From Meghimatium bilineatum (taxonomy: Eukaryota; Mollusca; Gastropoda; Stylommatophora; Philomycidae): DNA of 64,000 bases. A program made the position numbers and the translations under genes. This document shows, piece by piece, positions 21,346-33,245 of this stretch. Positions within the stretch are counted from its first letter, which is position 1. Each line of letters begins with the position of its first letter. The stretch is taken from the NCBI GenBank assembly GCA_034231615.1, contig CM067322.1, positions 99,891,087-99,955,086 of the forward strand. The letters are read 5' to 3'. The notes beneath the pieces are model-generated. The model saw only the letters and a program-made list of their open reading frames with translations. It was not told the origin of the DNA and did not search any database.

Positions 21346-21968
21346 AAGACAAAAGATAAAAAAAGGTTTTGTATCCTGTAACATTTTAATAGAAAAGGGC
21401 TAATATAAGTTAATTTTTATAATATTTTTTTTAAAATAGCGTTTTCTAGTGCTATTTAGGCAGGATACTTGCTAATTTGAGGAAACGAGTTTGCAACACT
21501 GAAATTCTATGTCAGAATGGAACGTTTTAATTGCCTCCGCTAAACCAGAGAGATGCAACAAGACAAATTTGAAACTGTAATTGATAGCGATTATATGTAA
21601 CGTAGGAGGAAAGGGGACGAGGTTTCTCTCCATGATATTTTGTTCATAGACAGAAGACTCCATCTCTCATGAATATAAAATAATTTCAGAAGTAAGTTAG
21701 ATCATCATTATGACACTCCGGGCAGATCCATATGTGGCCACATCTAATATTCAGTATGTCCTTCATGAAATCAGGGACCCCACACTGCTATGTCAAAAAT
21801 GTAAACCATTCCAACCCTAAAAATATTTTAGTACAAAAAGTGCGGAAAAATATATTCTTTGCTTCTCATTATTTGAAAAATGTTTTAAATTCACATAATT
21901 TAATTTGTTTATTAAAAAAACCCAGTATTATTGACGTCAATGTTTGTCAAACCAACCTTCCCTGTAGT
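21346..21968. other. Unassigned stretch between LINE remnants
   Basis: AT-rich. A frame open from 21732 runs into the next LINE, but its first roughly 75 codons show no LINE signature. Confidence 0.35.
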
Positions 21969-23116
21969 CAAGAACTGTCATTTGATGATAAACTGACATG
22001 GAAGTAGCACATAAACAAAGCAACAACAAAAGCCAGGAGGAAGTTAGCTATCCTGAGAAAACTAAGTGGAACCACATGGGGAGCCAGTGGGAATATACTC
22101 AGTAAAATTTACCAGCAAGGCATACGACCACACCTGGAATATGGTTCAGCTGCGTGGTGTCCTGCATCAAACACCACATTACAAGATCTAGATAAAGTGC
22201 AAAACCAAGCACTTAGAATAATGTTGGGAGCAATGAAATCAACACCCATAGCAGAGATGCAGAAAATGGGAAGAATGCAAACACTTGGCGAACGCAGAGA
22301 CACAAAAGTACTAATTCAGGCAGAAAAGTTTCAGTGTATGCCAAGTCATCCAATGAAGGAAAGATTCCAAAATCTAGCAATGGGACTACTGAAAAGAAGC
22401 AGCTTTATCCATCAAGCTAAACGACTCCGCAGACAACTTACAGACCTACCTGAAGTTGACAGCCCCTTAAGGCCTGTACCAGAACAAACCCCGTGGAGTG
22501 AAAGACATGGAATGCCAATATACATTCAGACCCATGTGAAAGGAATACTAAGTGAGGACGAACAGAACAGTGTGCAGCGAAAGACAGTCACCCTCAGTTT
22601 CCTGGATGAGGAATATCCACAAGATATATGGGTCAGAGTATACACAGATGGGTCAGCACAGAATGCCGTGAGAAATGGAGGTGCAGGTGTATATATAGAA
22701 TATCCACACACGCTTATAGATACAATCAGAACACCGACAGGATACCCTCTCACTATGGAATACCAGGAAATGAAAAATCAGACCAACTGGCTAAGGAAGG
22801 TGCTGCCGAAGACCAACCAGATATACCAATCACCTACCATCAGAAAAAACAGATGATCAAGTCAATAAGAAAGCCACAAACACCAACACAAGATGACTAT
22901 CATATTATGAACAGACCAGAACAAGTTATAATTCTACGTCTCAGAACAGGACACAACCGACTCCGCAGTCACATGTATACAAAGTTCAAGATTGGCAACA
23001 CAGCCATGTGTACATGTGGACAGGGAGCACAGAGTGCCAAACATATACTTCAAGAGTGTTCTGAGCATGAAACGCTGAGGCAGACATATTGGCCAAAGGA
23101 AACAACACTGGAATAA
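21969..23116 (+). mobile_element. LINE family H with RNase H domain, internally deleted
   Basis: Reads SFDDKLTWK, one stop (TAG at 22005-22007), then HINKATTKARRKLAILRKLS, RPHLEYGSAAWCPASNTTL, LDKVQNQALRIMLGAMKSTP, which are post-RT motifs of I/Jockey-group LINEs. RNase H begins VRVYTDGSAQNAVRNGGAGV (first catalytic Asp present) but is cut near 22735. The sequence then shifts frame to DRIPSHYGIPGNEKSDQLAK, the final RNase H motif. About 80 residues containing the middle catalytic residues are missing. The C-terminus carries CTCGQGAQSAKHILQEC, a CX1CX8HX4C putative zinc-binding motif usual in this group. The stop is at 23114. This is a different clade from families A-G. Confidence 0.93.
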
Positions 23117-23204
23117 AAACTCTATGGGCCACTGTATGAACTACAAAAGACAGTGCGTTTTATTAAGGTGACAGAATTACAGATATAGACATGTTTCAAG
23201 TGAA

Positions 23205-23233
23205 CGAAAGAAGAAGAAGAAGAAGAAGAAGAA
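23205..23233 (+). repeat. (GAA)n microsatellite
   Basis: About nine AAG/GAA units 90 bp downstream of the family H LINE. It could be the degraded tail of an S-family repeat, which also ends in GAA repeats. Confidence 0.9.
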
Positions 23234-23754
23234 CTGTCAAAATTTCTCAGACTACACCCTTGTAATTGTCGTAATTTATATTTAACTTCTAAGATTTGGC
23301 TAAGAAATTGCAAATTTGGCAACCCTGCAAATCATTAAGGTTACTTCTGCCGTGCGGGCCTAATATCTAATAACTTCTTTCTCGGGTGCTTGATTGACAG
23401 ATTCTCTAAACTGTTCTGGAGATCGATTGCGATTAAGTCGTCCATAAATCATAATTAGCGACACTTGAAGCTGGCTTGCAATCTCCTGACAACATAGATT
23501 ATATGAACCTCGTTCCTTCCTCGGCCGAAGTTGCTGAATACAACCATTGGCTGGTTGTTATGCTTCTAATATGATTAGCAGTTCGACGACATATTTTTCA
23601 TAAGTATTGAAACTTTGAGGAAATAGCAAATAACCTTATATGAGGCAACGAACGAAACGCCGTCTGACACCAGGATTACTGCATTACGACATTGTGGAGT
23701 CTGCGTCTTGTATTCCCTTGTTCTATCTATGTGTACCGCTAGGCTTCATGGGGA
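23234..23754. other. Unassigned stretch
   Basis: No gene or repeat recognised. Confidence 0.35.
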
Positions 23755-23965
23755 GTCGAAGTCTTCTTTCTTAAGCTGTGATGCCGCTGCCATAGTGCAG
23801 CCTTGGTGTTCTAGTATTTCTCTGATGTTATTTATCCATTTTCGCTTAGGTCCTGTTTCTCCTTTCAGATGATCTTTTATTGAAAGCTATCGGTGGAATG
23901 CGATCTGGTTCCATTCTGACAAGGTCGCAGAACAATTTGATCTTTTGTGTGTCTATGTATTCTTT
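23755..23965 (-). mobile_element. LINE C-terminal fragment (family G-like, antisense)
   Basis: The minus strand gives QKIKLFCDLVRMEPDRIPP, then after a frame change a KRKWINNIREILEHQG-like stretch and TRTPRLHYGSGITA. The layout (KxxLFxxLVRMxxxRIP, then RxKWI..IREIL) is the LINE C-terminal signature. It joins head-to-head with a plus-strand family F fragment. Confidence 0.7.
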
Positions 23966-23969
23966 ATGT

Positions 23970-24175
23970 AACCAAATGAGATCAGGGTACAAAGCCAGAG
24001 GAAGTCCACAGAAAAGATGGATAGAAAACGTCAGGGACATCCTGAACAGACACGGTCATAGCACAGCCGAGGCCCCACATCTGGCTATAGAACGCAAGCT
24101 CGAGCTCCAATCATCCCTACCATTAACGGCAAGAGTGGATCACAAACCACCTGGGGAAAGACAAGACAAGACAAT
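23970..24175 (+). mobile_element. LINE family F C-terminal fragment
   Basis: Reads NQMRSGYKARGSPQKRWIEN, VRDILNRHGHSTAEAPHLAI and LPLTARVDHKPPGERQDK, closely matching 21155-21345. Only the last 70 codons remain. Confidence 0.92.
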
Positions 24176-24421
24176 GTATTCTTTGCACGATATTGTTTTC
24201 ACGATTTCTCATAGTGTCATTGTTTATCTCTCCCTTTTTATTGTATCTACATTTGCTGTTCTCGTGCACTTCATTTCACAGACAGCGAGTTTTTGTTCAG
24301 GTTTCTCTATCAGGGTTCAGGTCTGGTATGAGTAGCACAGTTTCGCCATGAACATTGTGTTTAGTAACATTCTTTGGAGTCTGTATATGCCTATCAAATA
24401 ACAGGTACGATTTTTGTTGTG

Positions 24422-27345
24422 ATTTGAACAGGATTTGAACAGGATTTGAACAGGGTTTGAACAGGATTTGAACAGGATTTGAACAGGGTTTGAACAGAGT
24501 TGAACAGGGTTTGAACAGGATTTAAACAGGGTTTGAACAGAGTTGAACAGGGTTTGAACAGAGTTTGAACAGGGTTTGAAAAGGATTTAAAAAGGGTTTG
24601 AACAGGATTTGAACAGGGTTTGAACAGGATTTAAAAAGGGTTTGAACAGGATTTGAACAGGGTTTGAACAGGATTTGAACAGGGTTTGAACAGAGTTTGA
24701 ACAGGGTATGAACAGGGTTTGAACTGGGTTTGAACAGAGTTTGAACAGGGTTTGAACAGGATTTGAACAGAATTTGAACAGGGTTTGAACAGGATTTGAA
24801 CAGGGTTTGAACAGGATTTAAAAAGGGTTTGAACAGGATTTGAACAGGGTTTGAACAGGATTTGAACAGGGTTTGAACAGAGTTTGAACAGGGTATGAAC
24901 AGGGTTTGAACTGGGTTTGAACAGAGTTTGAACAGGGTTTGAACAGGATTTGAACAGAATTTGAACAGGGTTTGAACAGAGTTTGAACAGGATTTGAACA
25001 GGGTTTGAACAGAATTTGAACAGGGTTTGAACAGGGTTTGAACAGAGTTTGAACAGGATTTGAACAGAGTTTGAACAGAGTTTGAACAGGGTTTGAACAG
25101 AATTTGAACAGGGTTTGAACAGGGTTTGAACAGGATTTGAACAGAGTTTGAACAGGATTTTAACAGAGTTTGAACAGGGTTTGAACAGGATTTGAACAGA
25201 GTTTGAATAGAGTTTGAACTGGATTGAACAGAGTTTGAACAGGGTTTGAACAGGATTTGAACAGGGTTTGAACAGTATTTGAACAGGATTTGAACAGGGT
25301 TTGAACAGGATTTGAACAGAGTTTGAATAGAGTTTGAACTGGATTGAACAGAGTTTGAACAGGGTTTGAACAGGATTTGAACAGGGTTTGAACAGAGTTT
25401 GAACAGGATTTGAACAGAGTTTGAACAGGATTTGAACAGGATTCGAACAGAGTTTGAACAGGATTTGAACAGGGTGGGAACAGGATTTGAACAGAGTTTG
25501 AACAGGATTTGAACAGAATTTGAAGAGGATTTGAACAGGGTTTGAACAGAATTTGAACAGGGTTTGAACAGGGTTTGAACAGGATTTGAACAGAGTTTGA
25601 ACAGGATTTTAACAGAGTTTGAACAGGATTTGAACAGGATTTGAACAGGATTTGAACAGGATTTGAACAGGGTTTGAACAGGATTTGAACAGAGTTTGAA
25701 TAGATTTTGAACTGGATTGAACATAGTTTGAACAGGGTTTGAACAGGATTTGAACAGGGTTTGAACAGTATTTGAACAGGGTTTGAACAGGATTTGAACA
25801 GTTTGAACAGGATTTGAACAGGATTTGAACAGAGTTTGAACAGGATTTGAACAGAGTTTGAACAGGATTTGAACAGAGTTTGAACAGGATTTGAACAGGA
25901 TTCGAACAGAGTTTGAACAGGATTTGAACAGGGTGGGAACAGGATTTGAACAGAGTTTGAACAGGATTTGAACAGAATTTGAAGAGGATTTGAACAGGAT
26001 TTGAACAGAGTTTGAACAGGATTTGAACAGGATTCGAACAGTTTGAACAGGATTTGAACAGGGTGGGAACAAGATTTGAACAGAGTTTGAACAGGATTTG
26101 AACAGAATTTGAAGAGGATTTGAACAGGGTTTGAACAGAGTTTGAACAGGGTATGAACAGGGTTTGAACTGGGTTTGAACAGAGTTTGAACAGGGTTTGA
26201 ACAGGATTTGAACAGAATTTGAACAGGGTTTGAACAGAGTTTGAACAGGATTTGAACAGGGTTTGAACAGAATTTGAACAGGGTTTGAACAGGATTTGAA
26301 CAGAGTTTGAACAGGATTTGAACAGAGTTTGAACAGAGTTTGAACAGGGTTTGAACAGAATTTGAACAGGGTTTGAACAGGATTTGAACAGAGTTTGAAC
26401 AGGATTTTAACAGAGTTTGAACAGGATTTGAACAGGATTTGAACAGAGTTTGAACTGGATTTGAACAGGATTTGAACAGGGTTTGAACAGGATTTGAACA
26501 GAGTTTGAATAGAGTTTGAACTGGATTGAACAGAGTTTGAACAGGGTTTGAACAGGATTTGAACAGGGTTTGATCAGTATTTGAACAGGGTTTGAACAGG
26601 ATTTGAACAGTTTGAACAGGATTTGAACAGGATTTGAACAGAGTTTGAACAGGATTTGAACAGAGTTTGAACAGGATTTGAACAGAGTTTGAACAGGATT
26701 TGAACAGGATTCGAACAGAGTTTGAACAGGATTTGAACAGGGTGGGAACAGGATTTGAACAGAGTTTGAACAGAATTTGAACAGAATTTGAAGAGGATTT
26801 GAACAGGATTTGAACAGAGTTTGAACAGAGTTTGATCAGGGTTTGAACAGAATTTGAACAGGGTTTGAACAGGGTTTGAACAGGATTTGAACAGAGTTTG
26901 AACAGGATTTTAACAGAGTTTGAACAGGATGTGAACAGGATTTGAACAGAGTTTGAACAGGATTTGAACAGGATTTGAACAGGGTTTGAACAGGATTTGA
27001 ACAGAGTTTGAATAGAGTTTGAACTGGATTGAACAGAGTTTGAACAGGGTTTGAACAGGATTTGAACAGGGTTTGAACAGTATTTGAACAGGGTTTGAAC
27101 AGGATTTGAACAGTTTGAACAGGATTTGAACAGGATTTGAACAGAGTTTGAACAGGATTTGAACAGAGTTTGAACAGGATTTGAACAGAGTTTGAACAGG
27201 ATTTGAACAGGATTCGAACAGAGTTTGAACAGGATTTGAACAGGGTGGGAACAGGATTTGAACAGAGTTTGAACAGGATTTGAACAGAATTTGAAGAGGA
27301 TTTGAACAGGGTTTGAACAGAATTTGAACAGAATTTGAACAAATA
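24422..27345 (+). repeat. 12-bp minisatellite, about 240 copies, with higher-order structure
   Basis: Units are tttgaacaggat, tttgaacagggt, tttgaacagagt and rarer variants. Because the period is a multiple of three, the minus strand is open for hundreds of codons (SNPVQTLFKSC..), which is an artefact. Rare markers (gaatagagtttgaactgg, ggtgggaaca, aatttgaagagg) recur. In the distal part the markers at 26501 and 26741 repeat at 27004 and 27244, an exact 503-bp spacing. The plus strand is almost free of C except in 'aacag', giving strong strand asymmetry. Confidence 0.97.
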
Positions 27346-27472
27346 TATTATGCCCAGGTATAATGTGCGCCATATAGGCCCTGTACAACTGTTTTCGCAC
27401 TGTCTTTGATTCAGTCGGATTTCATTGCCTGTGCAGCCTTACAAGAATGGCGATATGATTTATGTTTAGTGC

Positions 27473-27800
27473 ATACCAGCTCTGTGCTCTGACAACATAC
27501 CAGCTCTGTGCTCTGACAACATACCAGCTCTGTGCTCTGACAACATAACAGGTCTGTGCTCTGACAACATAACAGGTCTGTGCTCTGACAACATAACAGG
27601 TCTGTGCTCTGACAACATAACATGTCTGTGCTCTGACAACATAACAGGTCTGTGCTCTGACAACATAACAGGTCTGTGCTCTGACAACATAACAGGTCTG
27701 TGCTCTGACAACATAACAGGTCTGTGCTCTGACAACATAACAGGTCTGTGCTCTGACAACATATCAGCTCTGTACTCTGACAACATACCAGCTCTGACAG
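27473..27800 (+). repeat. 24-bp minisatellite, about 13-14 copies
   Basis: Units contain aacaggtctgtgctctgaca. The edges carry the ataccagctc variant. The multiple-of-three period gives spurious minus frames of CCQSTDLL repeats. Confidence 0.96.
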
Positions 27801-27850
27801 CATATCACCCACGGCGTCCTTCGGACATTATATTCTAATATGTCTTTTCG

Positions 27851-27958
27851 CGATAGTTTCCAGTTGTAAAGCAGTAGTTTCCAGTGGTAAATCGGTAGTT
27901 TCCAGTGGTGAAGCGATAGTTTCCAGTGGTGAAGCGATAGTTTCCAGTGGTGAAGCGG
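27851..27958 (+). repeat. 21-bp minisatellite, 5 copies
   Basis: Unit gatagtttccagtggtgaag plus one base, with tgta/cagta variants in the first copies. Confidence 0.92.
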
Positions 27959-28397
27959 TAGGCAAAAAGTTAACTTTGTCGACTACGTTTGTCTCGTGCG
28001 ATGTGTTCCGTTTTATACTGGCCTCGTGTACTTATACTGTCTAATTTGTCTTTGACATTAGATTTGTACAATGGTTTATTCTGTCTCTTAGAAGCGGCTT
28101 CATTTCCTGACGTCCTGTACACCTCGTCCAAATTCGAGTTTCTAGAATCATTGTTTATTCCGACTGAAATGATTTCGCTTTCTTGTGCACCTGCACTTCA
28201 TCTCAACGTGTTTCTGAAAGATTATTGAGAGCGTATTAGTAACTATAAATACTGGTGTAGTTATGTCTTTCGTATTCTGTTTTTACGAGTGTATTGCCAC
28301 TTGCACTAAGCGCTGCTGTCTACCCTTTCTTCATAGCATAGAGTGTACTTCATGAATAAACCGTATGTTCTTAGAGAATTGCTACTGATTCTTTGTT
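27959..28397. other. Unassigned stretch
   Basis: A 79-codon plus frame at 27989-28228 has no recognisable domain and sits between repeats, so it is not called as a gene. Confidence 0.35.
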
Positions 28398-28545
28398 CTT
28401 CTGCGTTCGTTCTCAAACTCCTGCAGACCAACAGTATGTAGTCCGAATGGAATGCGTTGTGTTTTATGATTTACAATTTAGTTGCAATATCTGCGTCCTT
28501 GACATGAAATATCCGACTTCAGCATGCCGTCCTGATCATTCTGAC
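28398..28545 (-). repeat. Interspersed repeat family S copy, internal deletion
   Basis: The minus strand shows acaacgcattccattc, gactacatactgttgg, caggagtttgagaacgaacg and a gaagaac tail, but lacks the segment from gaaatctag to gagagatcc found in other copies. Confidence 0.7.
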
Positions 28546-28689
28546 GCTATATGGGAAGGTACAGGCAATCTCACTCCTAAAACCTCTTTATTAATTATTT
28601 ATAACATTAATGATATGTGATAGTGTCCATATTATGTCGTATAATTTTCTTGCCTAAAACGGCAATCGGTAGAAATTAAACAGTGACAA

Positions 28690-28797
28690 AGTGCATCTCC
28701 ATGTTTTGGACTAGATCATGCTGGAAATCTATTAGGATCATTGCTCAGCTATAAGAGAGATCCAGCGGGAGTTTGAGAATGAATGCTGAAGAATAAG
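28690..28797 (+). repeat. Interspersed repeat family S copy
   Basis: Landmarks gactagatcatgctgg, aaatctattaggatcattgc and ccagcgggagtttgagaat, then tgaatgctgaagaataag. Confidence 0.83.
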
Positions 28798-28852
28798 ATA
28801 CCCTTTCGGGACCAGACACAAATAGGTCCCGCATGTCGTAAGAGACGAATAT

Positions 28853-29050
28853 AGTTTGACGGGGAGGTAGAACGATATATGTCTTGCTGAAGGTAATAGA
28901 GAATTTGACGGGGAATGTAGAATTCCAAATCTTACACTGAAAGTAATAAGGAAAGTTTGACGGGGATGTAAAATTCTAATTGCTACACTGAAAGTAATAA
29001 GAAAAGTTTGACGCGAATGTAGAATTGCAAATGTTACACTGAAAGTACAG
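28853..29050 (+). repeat. About 51-bp degenerate tandem repeat, 4 copies
   Basis: Copies share agtttgacgggga.gtagaa and tacactgaaagtaataag. Lengths vary from 50 to 58 bp. An S-family scrap (gcattctctggactacattc) follows at 29088-29110. Confidence 0.85.
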
Positions 29051-29230
29051 TTTTCGTAACAAAAATGTAAACCAGGACGTAATGATTTGCATTCTCTGGA
29101 CTACATTCTGCTAAACGGCCCGAGAATGAGAACACACTCACAGGAAGTGGAAAAAACTAACTGCTGATAACCAAGAAAGGAAACAATAAACATAACATAA
29201 TTAGAATGAACCAGTGACTGAAATAACATC

Positions 29231-29537
29231 AGGTAAAACAGGTGCAAGAACTGCCCACACATCATCGTTCAGGTAAAACAGGTGCAAGAACTGCCCACAC
29301 ATCATCGTTCAGGTAAAACAGGTGCAAGAACTGCCCACACATCATCGTTCAGGTAAAACAGGTGCAAGAACTGCCCACACATCATCGTTCAGGTAAAACA
29401 GGTGCAAGAACTGCCCACACATCATCGTTCAGGTAAAACAGGTGCAAGAACTGCCCACACATCATCGTTCAGGTAAAACAGGTGCAAGAACTGCCCACAC
29501 ATCATCGTTCAGGTAAAACAGGTGCTAGAGCTGCCCA
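29231..29537 (+). repeat. 40-bp minisatellite, 7 identical copies plus a partial one
   Basis: Units start aggtaaaacaggtgcaagaa at 29231 and every 40 bp to 29511. The seven full copies are identical base for base, and only the last partial copy differs (gctagagctgccca). This is very recent expansion or strong homogenisation. Confidence 0.98.
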
Positions 29538-29954
29538 TTAAGTTTAAAATAAAGACATTATTGTCACGTTTCACCTTTATTAACTTCAAAGCATATACTT
29601 TCCGTTTCTAGAACCATTCTTAGATTTATAATTAAAGATAAACAACAGAGTACAAATATGATTCGTCTTTGTCCTGTAATAACTGTCATTACCGTAATTA
29701 CAAATTCCAGGGTATGGATTATTAGTACGTGTTGTTTAGAAACAAAAAACAACACCGTGCTGACTCCGCATTGAGTGTTGACAGTAATTGAACGTCAATA
29801 CATTATTTCCTTCCCTGTCACAGTCCTACTACAGTATGTCTATCTTTTGATGTTTTATTAAATATTGATCTTACTCCACTTATTTTTGAATTTCCTTGGA
29901 TTTCCGATCCAATATGGCGAAGAGAAAGTATGGTTATCAAATTGTCATATCCCG
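29538..29954. other. Unassigned AT-rich stretch
   Basis: No gene or repeat recognised. Confidence 0.35.
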
Positions 29955-30090
29955 TCCAAGACTGATGTGTCAGACCATTGGCGCAAATAAAACGGAGACA
30001 CAACGCATTCCATTCTCTGGACTTTATTCTGCTGGAAAACTAGTAGTCCTTTTACAAAAGAGATCCAGTGCGAGTGAGAATTAAAGCTGA
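29955..30090 (+). repeat. Interspersed repeat family S copy
   Basis: Landmarks agaccattggcgcaaata, aacgcattccattctctgga, tctgctggaaaactagtag and agagatccagtgcgagtgag. No long GAA tail remains. Confidence 0.85.
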
Positions 30091-30250
30091 AGTGCAGAAT
30101 ATGGTCGTATATAATTTAATGTTCCTCCTGAAAGCAACGGCAAACTACAGGTGTATTTTGTCAAGAATTTCCGTATGCATTTGTTGAAATAAAATTAACA
30201 AAATACTTTAGTGAACAACAAAACCTGTTTCTGAAAATGACAAAAACGAA

Positions 30251-30302
30251 AATAATGACAACCGATAAATAATGACAACCGATAAATAATGACAACCGAT
30301 AA
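30251..30302 (+). repeat. 17-bp tandem repeat, 3 copies
   Basis: The unit ataatgacaaccgataa is repeated three times with no change. Confidence 0.93.
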
Positions 30303-30374
30303 AGTGAAAACAAGATCTACAATTAATATTGATAACAATGTTTAAGAAGAAGTGACAAAATTTCGAATATCTAG

Positions 30375-33167
30375 AAGCTAACAAACAGTGCAGGGGACTG
30401 TGCAGTTGAGATCAGGAGCTAACAAACAGTGCAGGGGACTGCACAGTTGAGATCAGGAGTTAACAAACAGTGCAGGGGACTGCACAGTTGAGATCAGGAG
30501 CTAACAAACAGTGCAGGGGACTGTGCAGTTGAGATCAGGAGCTAACAAACAGTGCAGGGGACTGTGCAGTTGAGATCAGGAGCTAACAAACAGTGCAGGG
30601 GACTGTGCAGTTGAGATCAGGAGCTAACAAACAGTGCAGGGGACTGTGCAGTTGAGATCAGGAGCTAACAAACAGTGCAGGGGACTGTGCAGTTGAGATC
30701 AGGAGCTAACAAACAGTGCAGGGGACTGTGCAGTTGAGATCAGGAGCTAACAAACAGTGCAGGGGACTGTGCAGTTGAGATCAGGAGCTAACAAACAGTG
30801 CAGGGGACTGTGCAGTTGAGATCAGGAGCTAACAAACAGTGCAGGGGACTGTGCAGTTGAGATCAGGAGCTAACAAACAGTGCAGGGGACTGTGCAGTTG
30901 AGATCAGGAGCTAACAAACAGTGCAGGGGACTGTGCAGTTGAGATCAGGAGCTAACAAACAGTGCAGGGGACTGTGCAGTTGAGATCAGGAGCTAACAAA
31001 CAGTGCAGGGGACTGTGCAGTTGAGATCAGGAGCTAACAAACAGTGCAGGGGACTGTGCAGTTGAGATCAGGAGCTAACAAACAGTGCAGGGGACTGTGC
31101 AGTTGAGATCAGGAGCTAACAAACAGTGCAGGGGACTGTGCAGTTGAGATCAGGAGCTAACAAACAGTGCAGGGGACTGTGCAGTTGAGATCAGGAGCTA
31201 ACAAACAGTGCAGGGGACTGTGCAGTTGAGATCAGGAGCTAACAAACAGTGCAGGGGACTGTGCAGTTGAGATCAGGAGCTAACAAACAGTGCAGGGGAC
31301 TGTGCAGTTGAGATCAGGAGCTAACAAACAGTGCAGGGGACTGTGCAGTTGAGATCAGGAGCTAACAAACAGTGCAGGGGACTGTGCAGTTGAGATCAGG
31401 AGTTAACAAACAGTGCAGGGGACTGTGCAGTTGAGATCAGGAGCTAACAAACAGTGTAGGGGACTGTGCAGTTGAGATCAGGAGCTAACAAACAGTGCAG
31501 GGGACTGTGCAGTTGAGATCAGGAGCTAACAAACAGTGCAGGGGACTGTGCAGTTGAGATCAGGAGCTAACAAACAGTGCAGGGGACTGTGCAGTTGAGA
31601 TCAGGAGCTAACAAACAGTGCAGGGGACTGTGCAGTTGAGATCAGGAGTTAACAAACAGTGCAGGGGACTGTGCAGTTGAGATCAGGAGCTAACAAACAG
31701 TGCAGGGGACTGTGCAGTTGAGATCAGGAGCTAACAAACAGTACAGGGGACTGTGCAGTTGAGATCAGGAGTTAAGAAACAGTGCAGGGGACTGTGCAGT
31801 TGAGATTAGGAGCTAACAAACAGTGCAGGGGACTGTGCAGTTGAGATCAGGAGTAAACAAACAGTGCAGGGGACTGTGCAGTTGAGATCAGGAGCTAACA
31901 AACAGTGCAGGGGACTGTGCAGTTGAGATCAGGAGCTAACAAACAGTGCAGGGGACTGTGCAGTTGAGATCAGGAGCTAACAAACAGTGCAGGGGACTGT
32001 GCAGTTGAGATCAGGAGTTAACAAACAGTGCAGGGGACTGTGCAGTTGAGATCAGGAGCTAACAAACAGTGCAGGGGACTGTGCAGTTGAGATCAGGAGC
32101 TAACAAACAGTGCAGGGGACTGTGCAGTTGAGATCAGGAGAGAACAAACAGTGCAGGGGACTGTGCAGTTGAGATCAGGAGCTAACAAACAGTGCAGGGG
32201 ACTGTGCAGTCGAGATCAGGAGCTAACAAACAGTGCAGGGGACTGTGCAGTTGAGATCAGGAGCTAACAAACAGTGCAGGGGACTGTGCAGTTGAGATCA
32301 GGAGCTAACAAACAGTGCAGGGGACTGTGCAGTCGAGATCAGGAGCTAACAAACAGTGCAGGGGACTGTGCAGTCGAGATCAGGAGCTAACAAACAGTGC
32401 AGGGGACTGTGCAGTCGAGATCAGGAGCTAACAAACAGTGCAGGGGACTGTGCAGTTGAGATCAGGAGTTAACAAACAGTGCAGGGGACTGTGCAGTTGA
32501 GATCAGGAGCTAACAAACAGTGCAGGGGACTGTGCAGTCGAGATCAGGAGCTAACAAACAGTGCAGGGGACTGTGCAGTCGAGATCAGGAGCTAACAAAC
32601 AGTGCAGGGGACTGTGCAGTCGAGATCAGGAACTAACAAACAGTGCAGGGGACTGTGCAGTCGAGATCAGGAGCTAACAAACAGTGCAGGGGACTGTGCA
32701 GTCGAGATCAGGAGCTAACAAACAGTGCAGGGGACTGTGCAGTTGAGATCAGGAGTTAACAAACAGTGCAGGGGACTGTGCAGTTGAGATCAGGAGCTAA
32801 CAAACAGTGCAGGGGACTGTGCAGTCGAGATCAGGAGCTAACAAACAGTGCAGGGGACTGTGCAGTCGAGATCAGGAGCTAACAAACAGTGCAGGGGACT
32901 GTGCAGTCGAGATCAGGAACTAACAAACAGTGCAGGGGACTGTGCAGTCGAGATCAGGAGCTAACAAACAGTGCAGGGGACTGTGCAGTCGAGATCAGGA
33001 ACTAACAAACAGTGCAGGGGACTGTGCAGTTGAGATCAGGAGCTAACAAACAGTGCAGGGGACTGTGCAGTCGAGATCAGGAGCTAACAAACAGTGCAGG
33101 GGACTGTGCAGTCGAGATCAGGAGCTAACAAACAGTGCAGGGGACTGTGCATTCGAGATCAGGAGGA
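30375..33167 (+). repeat. 41-bp minisatellite, about 68 copies
   Basis: Units contain gctaacaaacagtgcagggg and actgtgcagttgagatcagga. Homogeneity is very high. The short inverted repeat acagt/actgt lies in each unit, and units 2-3 carry the perfect gtgcag-ggga-ctgcac hairpin. A cagtcgag variant appears only from about 32209. Near the end, variants repeat every 287 bp (seven units): aactaac at 32630 and 32917, agttaac at 32466 and 32753. Confidence 0.98.
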
Positions 33168-33245
33168 GAACAGCAATAACGGTGTCCACATAAAAACAAC
33201 GGGGAAAAAAACTGTGTTGCAACAGGGTACCTAAGGTATGTTTAT

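Noticed and set aside
24522-26072. 516-codon minus-strand frame
   Set aside because: Another frame of the same 12-bp array.
25160-27400. 746-codon minus-strand open frame (SNPVQTLFKSC repeats)
   Set aside because: It is the translation of a 12-bp tandem repeat, and the period of three keeps the frame open. No start context, domain or non-repetitive part supports a gene.
29231-33167. CRISPR-like regular arrays (40- and 41-bp units)
   Set aside because: Units are contiguous and identical with no unique spacers, no cas genes are present, and the context is eukaryotic.
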